Below, one piece after another: positions 9,094-17,652 of a stretch of DNA of 64,000 nt. The position numbers and the translations under genes are program-made. Location of the stretch: NCBI RefSeq assembly GCF_024435355.1, contig NZ_JAMJWG010000014.1, forward strand, positions 1 through 64,000, written 5' to 3'. Source of the stretch: Streptomyces odontomachi (GTDB taxonomy: Bacteria > Actinomycetota > Actinomycetes > Streptomycetales > Streptomycetaceae). The notes beneath the pieces were generated by a model. That model was not told the origin of the DNA. It worked only from the letters and a program-made list of their open reading frames with translations, and ran no database searches. The stretch's first letter is position 1; each line of letters starts with the position of its first letter.

Positions 9094-9122
9094 GCTCCAC
9101 GCGGCACGGACCGACGTGGAGC
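9094..9122 (+). terminator. Possible terminator hairpin
   Basis: GCTCCACG and CGTGGAGC arms with a 13-nt loop, 30 bp beyond the stop of the glycopolymer gene and just before the YafY operator. It lacks a T-run, so it is only a candidate. Confidence 0.35.
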
Positions 9123-9129
9123 AGCAGCC

Positions 9130-9152
9130 TTGCGGACGGAAGCTGTCCGCAA
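9130..9152 (+). promoter_or_regulatory. Operator-like perfect palindrome upstream of the WYL regulator
   Basis: TTGCGGAC and GTCCGCAA, perfect 8-bp arms spaced by 7 nt, end 20 bp before the ATG of the YafY-type regulator. The left arm could also serve as a -35 element. Position and symmetry suggest autoregulation by the adjacent regulator. Confidence 0.65.
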
Positions 9153-9172
9153 GGCCTGGCAGACTCGCCACC

Positions 9173-10192
9173 ATGCTGGACACCTCCGCGCGACTGCTGC
9201 GTTTGCTCTCGCTGCTCCAGGCGCACCGTGAATGGCCGGGCCAGGACCTGGCCGACCGGCTCGGCGTGACCCCCCGTACGGTACGCCGTGACGTGGAGCG
9301 GCTGCGTGAGCTGGGCTATCCCGTGCACGCGAGCCCCGGCACCGGGGGCGGCTACCGGCTCGGCGCGGGCGCCCAGCTGCCACCCCTGCTGCTGGACGAC
9401 GACGAGGCGGTGGCCGTCGCGGTGGGTCTGCGGACCGCGGCCGGCCAGGGCATCGAGGGGATCGGCGAGACCTCGGTGCGCGCCCTGGCCAAGCTGGAGC
9501 AGGTGCTGCCGCACCGGCTGCAACGCCGGGTGAGCGCCCTCAACGCCTTCACCGTCCCCATGCTGCGCGGCGCGGGGCTCTCGGCCGTCGACCCGGCGGT
9601 GCTCACCGAACTCGCCCACGCCTGCCGCGACAGCATGCGGTTGCGCTTCGACTACCGCGACCACACCGGCGCCGTCACCTCACGCGCCGTGGAACCGCAC
9701 CGCCTGGTCTGTACCGAGCGCCGCTGGTACCTCGTCGCCTGGGACCCGGCCCGTGAGGACTGGCGCACCTTCCGCGCCGACCGCATCACCCCACGTCCCC
9801 CGCACGGGCCGCGCTGCGTGCCGCGTACCCCGCCCGATGAGGACCTGGCCCGCTATGTCTCCCGCGGTGTCTCGACACGCGCCTACGTGACCCAGGCCGT
9901 GCTGCGGCTGCTGGTGCCCGTCGAGCAGGCGGCCGAGCGCATCTCGCCCTCGGCGGGGGTGCTGGAGCGGGAGAGCGAACGCACCTGCCTGCTGCGGACC
10001 GGAGCGGTCAGCTTCGATGCGATGGCGTTCCACGTGATGATGCTGGGCTTCGACTTCGAGGTGCTGCAACCGGCGGAGCTGACCCACTCGATCGCAGCGC
10101 TGCGTGACCGGCTCACCCGGGCGCTGGAGCGGTCCCCGGCCCCGGCCGAGACGGGCCCCGGGCACCCCACCGGTGGCGCACCGCAAATGTAG
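9173..10192 (+). CDS. YafY-family (HTH + WYL) transcriptional regulator
   Basis: A 339-residue DNA-binding regulator. Seen: an N-terminal winged helix-turn-helix (residues about 1-60; RTVRRDVERLRELGYPV is the typical recognition-helix region), then a WYL domain containing RRWYLVAWDPAREDWRTFRADRI, which in this family senses ligands such as nucleic acids or small molecules, and a C-terminal WCX-like extension. No good ribosome-binding site precedes the ATG, so leaderless or weak initiation is possible. The perfect inverted repeat at 9130-9152 fits self-regulation. It stands alone, so its target genes are not evident. Confidence 0.88.
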   Translation: MLDTSARLLRLLSLLQAHREWPGQDLADRLGVTPRTVRRDVERLRELGYPVHASPGTGGGYRLGAGAQLPPLLLDDDEAVAVAVGLRTAAGQGIEGIGETSVRALAKLEQVLPHRLQRRVSALNAFTVPMLRGAGLSAVDPAVLTELAHACRDSMRLRFDYRDHTGAVTSRAVEPHRLVCTERRWYLVAWDPAREDWRTFRADRITPRPPHGPRCVPRTPPDEDLARYVSRGVSTRAYVTQAVLRLLVPVEQAAERISPSAGVLERESERTCLLRTGAVSFDAMAFHVMMLGFDFEVLQPAELTHSIAALRDRLTRALERSPAPAETGPGHPTGGAPQM

Positions 10193-11128
10193 GTTGTGCC
10201 GCTGCGCCCCGGCGCCGGGTGGCATCAATCCGATGAGCACCGGCAGAAGGATGAGCACCGGCAGAAGTACCGGCAGAAGCGCCGGCGAAGCAAAAGAGTC
10301 GACACATAAATATGTTCATGCAGGGAACGGAAAGATCGTGCTGGGCGGGCCGATCCCTATCGGGGCGCTGATCTTCCGTACGGAATGATCTAGCCGGTGA
10401 ATCAGGCGACGGGACGTCCTCGGAGCGTGGGTCGGACTCCACCTGCGGCCGGAATCCGAACATGTGATCAGGGGTGCATTCAGGGGGTTGACTGATCCGT
10501 TTACCGGCGGTGTCGGCGGGTGCCTGCCGGCGGGCCGATGGTGCCTACCGACGGTGGTGGTCGTGTCGCCCCGAGCGCCCGCCCGGCCGTCCGGCAGACC
10601 AGGACCCGGCGAGCGCCCGCTCCCTGATGTCATGCGGTGTGCCGGGCGCCCGCCGCGCCCTCGGCGGTGTGCCGGCAACCCGGGCGCGCGCCGCCGCGCC
10701 GGGTCGGGTGCGGCCGGAAATGTGGGCGTCCGGAGCCGGATCAGGGAAGTTTCCGTGCCGTCGGATTGCGGGGTCGATAATTCGTTCCCCAGGAATCCCG
10801 CAGATATTCCGAAACAAATGCCGGGCCGTTGCGCGCGGCGCGCGAATTTGACCTGGACGTGTCGTGATCCTGTGACAAAGATGTGACCGATCGGGGATCC
10901 GGGAAGGGAACCGGAGCCGCGAACAGAAGGCCGTCCCGAAGGCAACGGGAGCGCGGAAGGGAACCGAGGACGGTGACGCGGGGTGTACGCGGCCGGGGCT
11001 TCGCCTTCGCGGGATGTCGCCGGGACCGAGGAAGAACGGGGCTTTGCGGTACCGGAATTGCGCCGGCTGGCCGGAGTACCGCCCGGCTGGCTTCCGTCGG
11101 CCCGTTCGGGGCGCCTACCGTGGCCGGT
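10193..11128. other. 936-bp intergenic region
   Basis: No well-supported gene. Near the left end a small frame (10233-10388) carries tandem AGCACCGGCAGAAG repeats and ends in the 12-bp palindrome TTCCGTACGGAA (10374-10385). The centre (10460-10720) is GC-rich without motifs. From about 10740 to 10920 the DNA is richer in A and T (GATAATTCG; GATATTCCGAAACAAATG) and probably contains the promoter of the I78 inhibitor gene. Confidence 0.5.
10233..10388 (+). CDS. Possible 51-residue small protein
   Basis: An ATG frame whose first half is repetitive (STGR three times) and whose second half ends in a hydrophobic GGPIPIGALIF segment. GC at codon position 3 is high only in the second half. No clear ribosome-binding site. 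It lies 40 bp after the WYL regulator. It may be a genuine small hydrophobic peptide or chance; no family recognised. Confidence 0.22.
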   Translation: MSTGRRMSTGRSTGRSAGEAKESTHKYVHAGNGKIVLGGPIPIGALIFRTE

Positions 11129-11344
11129 ATGGCACCCATCCCTCCGCCTCCCGCGGAACCAGAGGACGACCCCGAGGCCTACCTGGGCCTCGCCGCCGAC
11201 GAAGCCGAGCGCAGGGCCCGCGAGCGCGGCTGGTCCACCGTCAGGTCACTGGCGCCGGGCACCGTCATCACCATGGAGTACCGCTTCGGACGGCTGAACT
11301 TCGAGGTCGAGGACGGCACCGTGCGCCGCAGTTGGAAGGGGTGA
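11129..11344 (+). CDS. I78-family peptidase inhibitor-like protein
   Basis: A 71-residue small protein. Seen: a short Pro-rich start (MAPIPPPPAEPEDDPEAY), a central DEAERRARERGWSTVR helix, and the terminal strand-loop pattern TVITMEYRFGRLNFEVEDG that typifies the potato-inhibitor-like I78 fold, which blocks serine proteases with an exposed loop. No signal peptide is visible, so it may act inside the cell. The gene is followed by an exceptionally strong hairpin terminator shared with the convergent PAP2 gene. Two streptogrisin-type serine proteases lie 15 kb downstream, but no functional link is shown. Confidence 0.82.
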   Translation: MAPIPPPPAEPEDDPEAYLGLAADEAERRARERGWSTVRSLAPGTVITMEYRFGRLNFEVEDGTVRRSWKG

Positions 11345-11376
11345 GCCCGGTACGCAGGACGGGTAGGACGTAAACC

Positions 11377-11418
11377 ATGGGGCGGGGCCGGATGCCACGG
11401 CATCCGGCCCCGCCCCAT
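11377..11418. terminator. Strong bidirectional terminator
   Basis: A perfect 20-bp stem (11377-11396 with 11399-11418) and a 2-nt loop lie between the convergent I78 and PAP2 genes. Having no T-run but a long GC stem, it is typical of Streptomyces bidirectional terminators. Confidence 0.85.
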
Positions 11419-11459
11419 GTGCTGCCCGTCGGGCCTTCGTGTCGTCCGCCGGACAGGGC

Positions 11460-12473
11460 CTAGGCGCCCGTCAACGGGCGTGCCGTCGTCGAGCTGCGCT
11501 GGCTCCGGTCGGCGTGCGGTGGGCGCCGGCTTCCGGCCGGGGTGACGGGCGGCCGCTCGGAGCGCGTGGTGGGCCGGGTCTGCGCCAGGTGGGCCGTGCT
11601 GCGGCCCGGGCGTACCGGCAGCGGTTCACGGCTCGGCTGCGCGCTCTGCTCCGGGGCGGGCGACCGCAGTGCGGATGCGCCGACCGGGAACGGGGCGGTG
11701 GCCCTGGCGCCCGGACGGCGCCGGCGCCAGGCGTCACGGCGGGCCAGCAGCCAGGACTCCGCACGGGCGATGAGCGGCTCGCACCAGGGCAACGCGAGCA
11801 GCACCAGCAGCCCGGCGGCCCAGCCGAGCACCACATCGCTCAGCCAGTGCGTACCGAGGTAGACGGTGGTCAGCCCGACGCCGAGCGCCACCACGGCCGA
11901 GATGGCGGACAGATAGCGGCGGGCCCGCGGGGTGGACGCCAGGTAGGCGAGGATGCCCCAGGTCACGACGGCGTTCGCGGTGTGTCCTGAAGGGAATATA
12001 TCGCCGCCGAGCCACATCTCGTTGGAGCCGACGACGGTGGCGTAGTGCGGTCCGAGGCGGCCCATGCCGATCTTGGCGGCGCCGACGGTGGTGTTCAGCA
12101 GCAGCAGTGCCGCGCCGAGTGCGAGCAGCGGGCGCAGCGTGTGCTGCCGCCAGGAGCGCCAGCCCAGCCAGGCCGCCACCATCACCGCGGTGGGACCGCG
12201 CTGGCCGAGGACGACGTAGTAGTCGAGGAAGGCATGCACCTGCGGCCACTGTTGGTAGGGCCGGAAGAACATGACCTCCCAGTCGAACTGCACCAGCCAC
12301 GAGGTGGTGACGATGGCCCAGACGATGGCCATGTAGAAGGCCAGGGTCGCGCAGAGGAGCACGATCCTGTGCCGGCTCATGTGCGGCACATCGATGTGGG
12401 CCGGTCGTGCCGGCTCACGGTCCAGGCGGGCGAAGAGCCGGCCCAGACGTGTGAGGCTTCGTTCGGTAAGCAC
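11460..12473 (-). CDS. PAP2-family membrane phosphatase
   Basis: A 337-residue integral membrane phosphatase of the type that dephosphorylates lipid or undecaprenyl pyrophosphates on the outer membrane face. Seen: about six hydrophobic segments and the three catalytic motifs: KIGMGRLGP, PSGHT, and HWLSDVVLG with the catalytic His and Asp. A C-terminal tail of about 90 residues is basic and Pro/Arg-rich and probably cytoplasmic. The start is a GTG at 12473 without a ribosome-binding site but with TAACGT 7 nt upstream, compatible with a leaderless transcript; an internal ATG (residue 32) is an alternative. The substrate is not determinable. Confidence 0.88.
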   Translation of the reverse strand: MLTERSLTRLGRLFARLDREPARPAHIDVPHMSRHRIVLLCATLAFYMAIVWAIVTTSWLVQFDWEVMFFRPYQQWPQVHAFLDYYVVLGQRGPTAVMVAAWLGWRSWRQHTLRPLLALGAALLLLNTTVGAAKIGMGRLGPHYATVVGSNEMWLGGDIFPSGHTANAVVTWGILAYLASTPRARRYLSAISAVVALGVGLTTVYLGTHWLSDVVLGWAAGLLVLLALPWCEPLIARAESWLLARRDAWRRRRPGARATAPFPVGASALRSPAPEQSAQPSREPLPVRPGRSTAHLAQTRPTTRSERPPVTPAGSRRPPHADRSQRSSTTARPLTGA

Positions 12474-12749
12474 TCAATCGACGTTACAGCGAGTGAGGTG
12501 GAGTGCAGGTCGAATCCGCCGGTTTGTGATAACGATGTGATGTGGGATTGCTCTCAACCGGTGGTTTATCCTCGGCTTATTCACAATCCGCCGATCGGCT
12601 TCTCGTTCCATTCCGCTGATCATTCTTATGGCGCCTTTATGGGTGGGTTGAATTCCGTTCACCGGCTGCTCGTTCGGAATTCTCCTGACGCTCACCAGAG
12701 AAGCGCCGCGCTCACCTGGGATCTCTCCGGAGGTGAGCGGTGCGGGCGC

Positions 12750-13937
12750 TCACGGCGGGCCCGAGCCGTTCAGCCAGATCGCCCCGTATACCGCCGATGC
12801 CGCTGCCGCGCATCCCAGCACCAGCGCCCAGCGGGTCGGACGCAGCCGCGCCAGCGGCACGGCGAGCGGCAGCAGCAGGGGGAAGGCGGGCAGCAGCAGG
12901 CGCGGCTTGGACCCGAAGTAGCTCTCGGCGCCCAGGGCCAGGGCGACGATCACGCCGGTGTACACCAGCAGCGGCACCGGCTGGCCCTGCCGCACCCCCC
13001 GGACGTACAGCCACACCACCAGCGCGACCCCCACCAGCAGGCCGATCCCCGCGAACACCGCGGGGAAGGCGGTCAGCCGCGCCCCGACGAACCGTGCGAA
13101 GGCCCACCCGCCGTCGAAGCCGTTGCCCCACTGCCCCTGCACATCGAGGTAGCCGACGACGCCGCGGCCGGTGCGGTGGCCCACCCACAGCACGTAGCCC
13201 GCGGTGCCCAGCGGGGCAGGCAGCACGCCCAGGGCGGTGCGCCAGGACAGCCGCCGCTCGCGCACCGCGGTGATCCCCGCCGCCGTCCACACCGCCGCCG
13301 CCACCGCCATCCCCACCGGCCGGGTCAGACCCGCCAGGCAGGCCAGGGCGCCGGCCACCGCCCAGCGGCCGGTCAGGGCCGCGTACAGCGCCCAGGCGGC
13401 CAGCGCGGTGAACAGCGACTCGCTGTACGCCATCGACTGCACGATCCCGACCGGCAGCACCGCCCACAGCAACGCGGCACAGACCCCCACCCGGCGGCCG
13501 TGGCAGTGGTCCGCCACCGCGAAGACCCCCCAGGCCGCGGCCAGCGAGGCGAGCCAGGAGACCAGGAGGCCAGCGTCGGCGTACGACAGCGGGGTCAGCG
13601 CCGCGCCGAGCCGTTCCAGCCACGGCAGCAGCGGGAAGAACGCGAGGTTGGTGTGCACGGTGCCGTCCGGCAGCCGTACCTGCCAGCCGTAGCCGTGTGC
13701 GGCGACGCGGGTGTACCAGAGCGAGTCCCAGCGGGCGGACAGCAACTGGTGGGCGCTCTTGCCCGCAGCGGCGCTCCACAGGGCCAGCACCGCCACGCCG
13801 AGGGCGCGCACCGCGGCGTACCCCAGCAGTGCCGGGGCGGCGTGTCGCAGGGCGTGCACGGCGCGCGCCCGCACACGCACCGTGGGGCGCCGTGCGTGTG
13901 CGGAGGGCGATGGAAGGCCCGGATCAAGGTCGGTCAC
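12750..13937 (-). CDS. PIG-V-like mannosyltransferase (GT-C membrane protein)
   Basis: A 395-residue polytopic membrane protein with about nine to ten hydrophobic segments. Seen: RWDSLWYTRVAAHGYGW and TNLAFFPLLPWL in the first extracytoplasmic loop, matching the PIG-V/GPI mannosyltransferase pattern, in which an acidic residue in this loop is catalytic and polyprenyl-phosphate mannose is the donor. It probably mannosylates an extracellular lipid or protein. The start is a GTG at 13937 with GATAAT 7 nt upstream and no ribosome-binding site, so the message is probably leaderless. It is divergent from the DHA2 exporter. Confidence 0.8.
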   Translation of the reverse strand: MTDLDPGLPSPSAHARRPTVRVRARAVHALRHAAPALLGYAAVRALGVAVLALWSAAAGKSAHQLLSARWDSLWYTRVAAHGYGWQVRLPDGTVHTNLAFFPLLPWLERLGAALTPLSYADAGLLVSWLASLAAAWGVFAVADHCHGRRVGVCAALLWAVLPVGIVQSMAYSESLFTALAAWALYAALTGRWAVAGALACLAGLTRPVGMAVAAAVWTAAGITAVRERRLSWRTALGVLPAPLGTAGYVLWVGHRTGRGVVGYLDVQGQWGNGFDGGWAFARFVGARLTAFPAVFAGIGLLVGVALVVWLYVRGVRQGQPVPLLVYTGVIVALALGAESYFGSKPRLLLPAFPLLLPLAVPLARLRPTRWALVLGCAAAASAVYGAIWLNGSGPP

Positions 13938-14245
13938 GCGCTCGATTATCTGTGGTGTTCCGGCAGCTCGTGCGCCGGTTCCCGGTCGTCGACATCGGAA
14001 CGGACGACTCCGCCGGAGGTGTGCCGGGATCCGGAGAGGTACGTGGCGTACACCACACCATGTCCCGACATCGGGTGGGGTCCGCCACATGACACCGCGG
14101 AGATCTCGCGTACGCTGGCCGCTCACATGCCTTTCGTGACCGGGCCCCCAGGGTCCCCACGAGGAGGGGCTCCGCCGGATGGACGCGCCACCACGCGCCC
14201 CGCGGGCCCACCGGGCGCGAAGGCCGTCTGTGGAGGTACGCACTC
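13938..14245. other. Divergent promoter region between mannosyltransferase and MFS exporter
   Basis: A 308-bp non-coding interval. The left edge has the leaderless-type -10 (GATAAT on the minus strand) of the mannosyltransferase. The right part has GGAGG (14232-14236), the ribosome-binding site of the exporter. No convincing operator palindrome was seen. Confidence 0.6.
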
Positions 14246-16018
14246 ATGTCCGGGACGACCACCGCTGCGGCGCGTGGGCCTGGGGCTGCCTCCCACGTCC
14301 CTGGGACAGTGGGGGAGGACGCCCCCCGACATCGCCGCTTCGCCCGCCCTGGGCCCGATGGCCGGGACACCAGCCGCTGGCTCGTGCTCGTCGTGCTCTG
14401 CGTCAGCCTGCTGCTGGTCGCGGTGGACGCGACCGTGCTGCACGTCGCGGTGCCCGCGGTCAGCGAGGACCTGCGGCCCGGAGCGATGGAACTGCTCTGG
14501 ATCGTGGACGTCTACCCGCTGGTCTGCGCCGCGCTGCTGATCCTCTTCGGCACGCTCGGCGACCGCGTCGGACGCAGAAGGATCCTCCTGCTCGGCTACG
14601 CCCTGTTCGGCATGGCCTCCGCGGTGGCCGCCTTCGCGGGCAGCGCCGGACTGCTCATCGGGGCGCGTGCCCTGCTGGGCGTCGGCGGCGCGATGATCAT
14701 GCCGGCCACGCTGTCGATCCTGCGCCAGGTCTTCCCCGACCGGCGTGAGCGCGCCCTGGCCATCGGCATCTGGAGCGCGGTGGCCGCGGTGGGTGCGGCC
14801 GTCGGGCCGCTGCTCGGCGGCTTTCTGCTGGAGCACTTCTGGTGGGGCTCGGTCTTCCTGGTCAACATCCCGCTGATGCTGGTCAGCCTGCCCGTCGGCC
14901 GCTGGCTGCTGCCGGAGTCGACCGGTGACGGCGAGGGGCCCTGGGACGTCTTCGGGGCGCTGATGGCCGCGGCCGGCCTCTTCTGCGTGGTGCTGGGCGT
15001 GAAGTACCTCGGCAACGGCACCTTCGTCCTCTCGCAGACCCTGCTCCCGCTGCTCACCGGAGCCGGGCTGCTGGCCGGGTTCGTGCGGCGGCAGCGCCGG
15101 CGGACGCATCCGCTGGTGGACCTGCGGATGTTCACCAAGGCCGCCTTCACCACCTCCGTCGGCTGCATCGTGCTCGCCATGCTGGCCCTCGTCGGCCTCG
15201 AGCTGATCGCCGCGCAGTACCTCCAGCTGGTGCTCGGCCTCTCCCCGCTCCAGACCGGGCTCAGGCTGCTGCCGCTCACCGTCGCTGCGATGGCCGCGGG
15301 GCTCACCGGGTCGAAGATGCTGTGCCGGTTCGGGCCGCGCGCCATGGTCGTGTTCGGTTTCTGCCTCACCGCGGCCGCGGTGGCCAGCCTCACCCTGCTC
15401 GGCACCCACGACAACGCCGCGGTGATGCTCACCGGCTTCGTGCTGCTCGGCTTCGGCCTGGAGACCACCCTCTTCGGCGCCTACGAGTCGATGCTCAACG
15501 AGGCGCCCACCGCGCAGTCGGGCGGCGCGGCCGCCATCGGTGAGACGTCGTACCAACTCGGCGCCGGCATCGGCATCGCGCTGCTCGGCAGCGTCATGAA
15601 CGCGTCGTACGCGCCCGGGCTCTCCTCGGTGCCCGGCGTGTCCACGTCGGACGGCAGGCGGGCCCGCCACTCGCTGGGCGAGGCGTACGAGGTCGCGCAC
15701 CGGCTCGGCGGCCATGCGGGCGCCGCCCTGCGGTCTGCCGCGCGCACCTCCTTCGTCCATGGCCTGCATGTGACGCTGCTGGTCAGCGCGGGTCTGCTGC
15801 TGCTCGGCGCGGTGGCTGCGCTGCGCTTGCCGCGGTTCATGGAGGACCCGCGGGGCCGGGTGGACGGTGTGCCGAGGCCGCGGGCGGCGGGCGACGCGGC
15901 CCAGGGATCGGCGACGGGTGCCGATACGGCCGGTGCGCCGGCGGCGACCTCTGCGCCCTCGGCGACCCGCCGGGGCGGGGGACGCGATACGGCGGTCACC
16001 GCGGCGGAGCGGGGCTGA
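14246..16018 (+). CDS. MFS drug-type exporter, DHA2 (EmrB/QacA) subfamily
   Basis: A 590-residue proton-driven exporter with about 14 membrane segments. Seen: a first helix LVLVVLCVSLLLVAVDATVL followed by AVPAVSEDL, motif A (GDRVGRRRILLLG) between helices 2 and 3, and motif C-like GAAVGPLLGGFL in helix 5. The family exports amphipathic drugs, dyes or secondary metabolites; the substrate here is unknown. The ATG has GGAGG 9 nt upstream. The first 40 residues are unusual because codons about 12-24 overlap a short palindromic element (14280-14320). A Pro/Ala-rich tail closes the protein. No regulator lies adjacent. Confidence 0.9.
   Translation: MSGTTTAAARGPGAASHVPGTVGEDAPRHRRFARPGPDGRDTSRWLVLVVLCVSLLLVAVDATVLHVAVPAVSEDLRPGAMELLWIVDVYPLVCAALLILFGTLGDRVGRRRILLLGYALFGMASAVAAFAGSAGLLIGARALLGVGGAMIMPATLSILRQVFPDRRERALAIGIWSAVAAVGAAVGPLLGGFLLEHFWWGSVFLVNIPLMLVSLPVGRWLLPESTGDGEGPWDVFGALMAAAGLFCVVLGVKYLGNGTFVLSQTLLPLLTGAGLLAGFVRRQRRRTHPLVDLRMFTKAAFTTSVGCIVLAMLALVGLELIAAQYLQLVLGLSPLQTGLRLLPLTVAAMAAGLTGSKMLCRFGPRAMVVFGFCLTAAAVASLTLLGTHDNAAVMLTGFVLLGFGLETTLFGAYESMLNEAPTAQSGGAAAIGETSYQLGAGIGIALLGSVMNASYAPGLSSVPGVSTSDGRRARHSLGEAYEVAHRLGGHAGAALRSAARTSFVHGLHVTLLVSAGLLLLGAVAALRLPRFMEDPRGRVDGVPRPRAAGDAAQGSATGADTAGAPAATSAPSATRRGGGRDTAVTAAERG
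14280..14320. repeat. Short palindromic interspersed element (copy 2, inside a gene)
   Basis: Same skeleton as 6211-6247: GGGG, CTGCCTCCCAC, a small hairpin (GTCCC/GGGAC), then GTGGGGGAG. It lies in frame within the N-terminal cytoplasmic tail of the MFS exporter, contributing about 13 residues. Confidence 0.5.
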
Positions 16019-16447
16019 CCCGGCCGGCGGTGCGCCCGCCGGGCGGTCGTAAGGTGCGCCGAAAAGGGGCGCGGGGCTGTGACACTTTGCGGCTCCCGCC
16101 GCGTGGGCGCGCTCAGCCCCGACGAGACCGTCGGATCGTCACCGACTCAAAGGGGCTGTTTCTGTCGTGTCCGGGCCACCGGCCCGGTGGGTGGTTGCTC
16201 GCGCAGTTCCCCGCGCCCCTTGCCTGTGCCATGCGGGCGGGCTCGCCTTCGGCGTGACAGAACTCCCCCTGCCCCCGCCCCCTCCGTGGTGCGATAGGCC
16301 CTGAAGGGTACCGTTTCGCCCCTTTCGCGGAGGCGCCGTGAGCCCCGTGGGCGACTCCGAGCGCTCGGTGGATTGCGGGGGACGGCGAGAGGACCGTAAC
16401 GTCGGTGGGGCATAAATTATCGGTGCTAGTTTTTGTCGGAGGTCGTC
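16019..16447. other. 429-bp intergenic region with dispersed repeat and promoter
   Basis: Contains the inverted-repeat element 16064-16221 and, near the right end, an A/T-rich CATAAATTAT (16411-16420), a likely -10 zone for the acyl-CoA dehydrogenase, followed by GGAGG (16438-16442). No gene. Confidence 0.6.
16064..16221. repeat. 158-bp dispersed element with 13-bp terminal inverted repeats
   Basis: Bounded by AAGGGGCGCGGGG and CCCCGCGCCCCTT. The right end contains GCGCAGTTCCCCGCGCCCC, which recurs twice in tandem at 33661-33704. This end sequence is a familiar short interspersed repeat of Streptomyces intergenic DNA. No coding capacity. Confidence 0.75.
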
Positions 16448-17641
16448 ATGTCCGCATCCCCGAAGCTGCCGCCCTTCGACCCGGGCGACCCGCTCGGCAT
16501 CGACGACGAGCTCGCTGCCGAGGACCTCGCGGTGCGCGACACCATGCGTTCCTGGGCCGCCGACAGGGTGCTGCCGTATGTGGCCGAGTGGTACGAGGCG
16601 GGGGAGCTGCCGGGGATCAGGGAGCTGACCCGGGAGCTGGGCGCGCTGGGGGCGCTGGGGATGTCGCTGGAGGGCTACGGCTGCGCGGGCGCCAGCGCCG
16701 TGCAGTACGGACTGGCCTGCCTGGAGTTGGAGGCCGTCGACTCCGGCGTGCGCTCCCTCGTCTCCGTCCAGGGGTCCCTGGCCATGTACGCCATCCACCG
16801 GTTCGGCTCCGAGGAGCAGAAGCAGCGGTGGCTGCCCCGGATGGCGGCGGGCGAGGTGATCGGCTGCTTCGGGCTCACCGAGCCCGACCACGGCTCGGAC
16901 CCGGCCGGCATGCGCACCTTCGCCAAGCGTGACGCCGGCGGGGACTGGGTGCTCACCGGGCGCAAGATGTGGATCACCAACGGATCGATCGCCGGGGTGG
17001 CCGTCGTCTGGGCGCAGACCGACGAGGGCATCCGCGGATTCCTGGTACCGACGGACAGCCGCGGCTTCTCGGCACCCGAGATCAAGCACAAGTGGTCCCT
17101 GCGCGCCTCGGTCACCAGCGAGCTCGTCCTGGACGAGGTGCGGCTGCCCGCCGACGCCGTGCTGCCGGAGGTGACCGGCCTGCGCGGCCCGCTCAGCTGC
17201 CTCAGCCACGCCCGCTACGGCATCATCTGGGGTTCGATGGGCGCTGCCCGCACCTGCTTCGAGACGGCGGTGGAGTACGCCAAGAGCCGTGTCCAGTTCG
17301 GCAAGCCCATCGGGGGCTTCCAGCTCACCCAGGCCAAGCTCGCCGACATGGCGCTCGAACTGCACAAGGGGATCCTGCTCGCCCACCACCTGGGGCGCCG
17401 TGTGGACGCCGGGCGGCTGCGGCCCGAGCAGGTCAGCTTCGGCAAGCTCAACAACGTACGGGAGGCCGTGGAAATCTGCCGCACCGCCCGGACGATTCTC
17501 GGGGCCAACGGGATCTCGCTGGAATATCCCGTGATGCGGCACGCCACCAATCTGGAATCCGTACTGACGTACGAAGGAACGGTGGAAATGCATCAGCTGG
17601 TGCTGGGCAAGGCGCTCACCGGTCTCGATGCCTTCCGGTGA
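16448..17641 (+). CDS. Glutaryl-CoA dehydrogenase-type acyl-CoA dehydrogenase
   Basis: A 397-residue FAD enzyme. Seen: SVQGSLAMYAIHRFGSEEQK, GCFGLTEPDHGSDPAGM (FAD/acyl site), WSLRASVTSELVLDEV, and the C-terminal catalytic block TYEGTVEMHQLVLGKALTG, whose Glu is the base in glutaryl-CoA dehydrogenases. The whole length follows human GCDH closely, as far as I can align by memory. It would oxidise and decarboxylate glutaryl-CoA to crotonyl-CoA in lysine/tryptophan catabolism. The ATG at 16448 has GGAGG 5 nt upstream; an in-frame TTG lies 15 nt earlier. It is monocistronic and convergent with sflA (11-bp gap). Confidence 0.88.
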   Translation: MSASPKLPPFDPGDPLGIDDELAAEDLAVRDTMRSWAADRVLPYVAEWYEAGELPGIRELTRELGALGALGMSLEGYGCAGASAVQYGLACLELEAVDSGVRSLVSVQGSLAMYAIHRFGSEEQKQRWLPRMAAGEVIGCFGLTEPDHGSDPAGMRTFAKRDAGGDWVLTGRKMWITNGSIAGVAVVWAQTDEGIRGFLVPTDSRGFSAPEIKHKWSLRASVTSELVLDEVRLPADAVLPEVTGLRGPLSCLSHARYGIIWGSMGAARTCFETAVEYAKSRVQFGKPIGGFQLTQAKLADMALELHKGILLAHHLGRRVDAGRLRPEQVSFGKLNNVREAVEICRTARTILGANGISLEYPVMRHATNLESVLTYEGTVEMHQLVLGKALTGLDAFR

Positions 17642-17652
17642 GCCGCCTCACC

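Noticed and set aside
12045..14540. Long plus-strand open frame across the PAP2, mannosyltransferase and exporter genes
   Set aside because: Low-complexity Arg/Gln/Gly composition; the minus-strand genes have catalytic motifs, membrane segments and usable starts.
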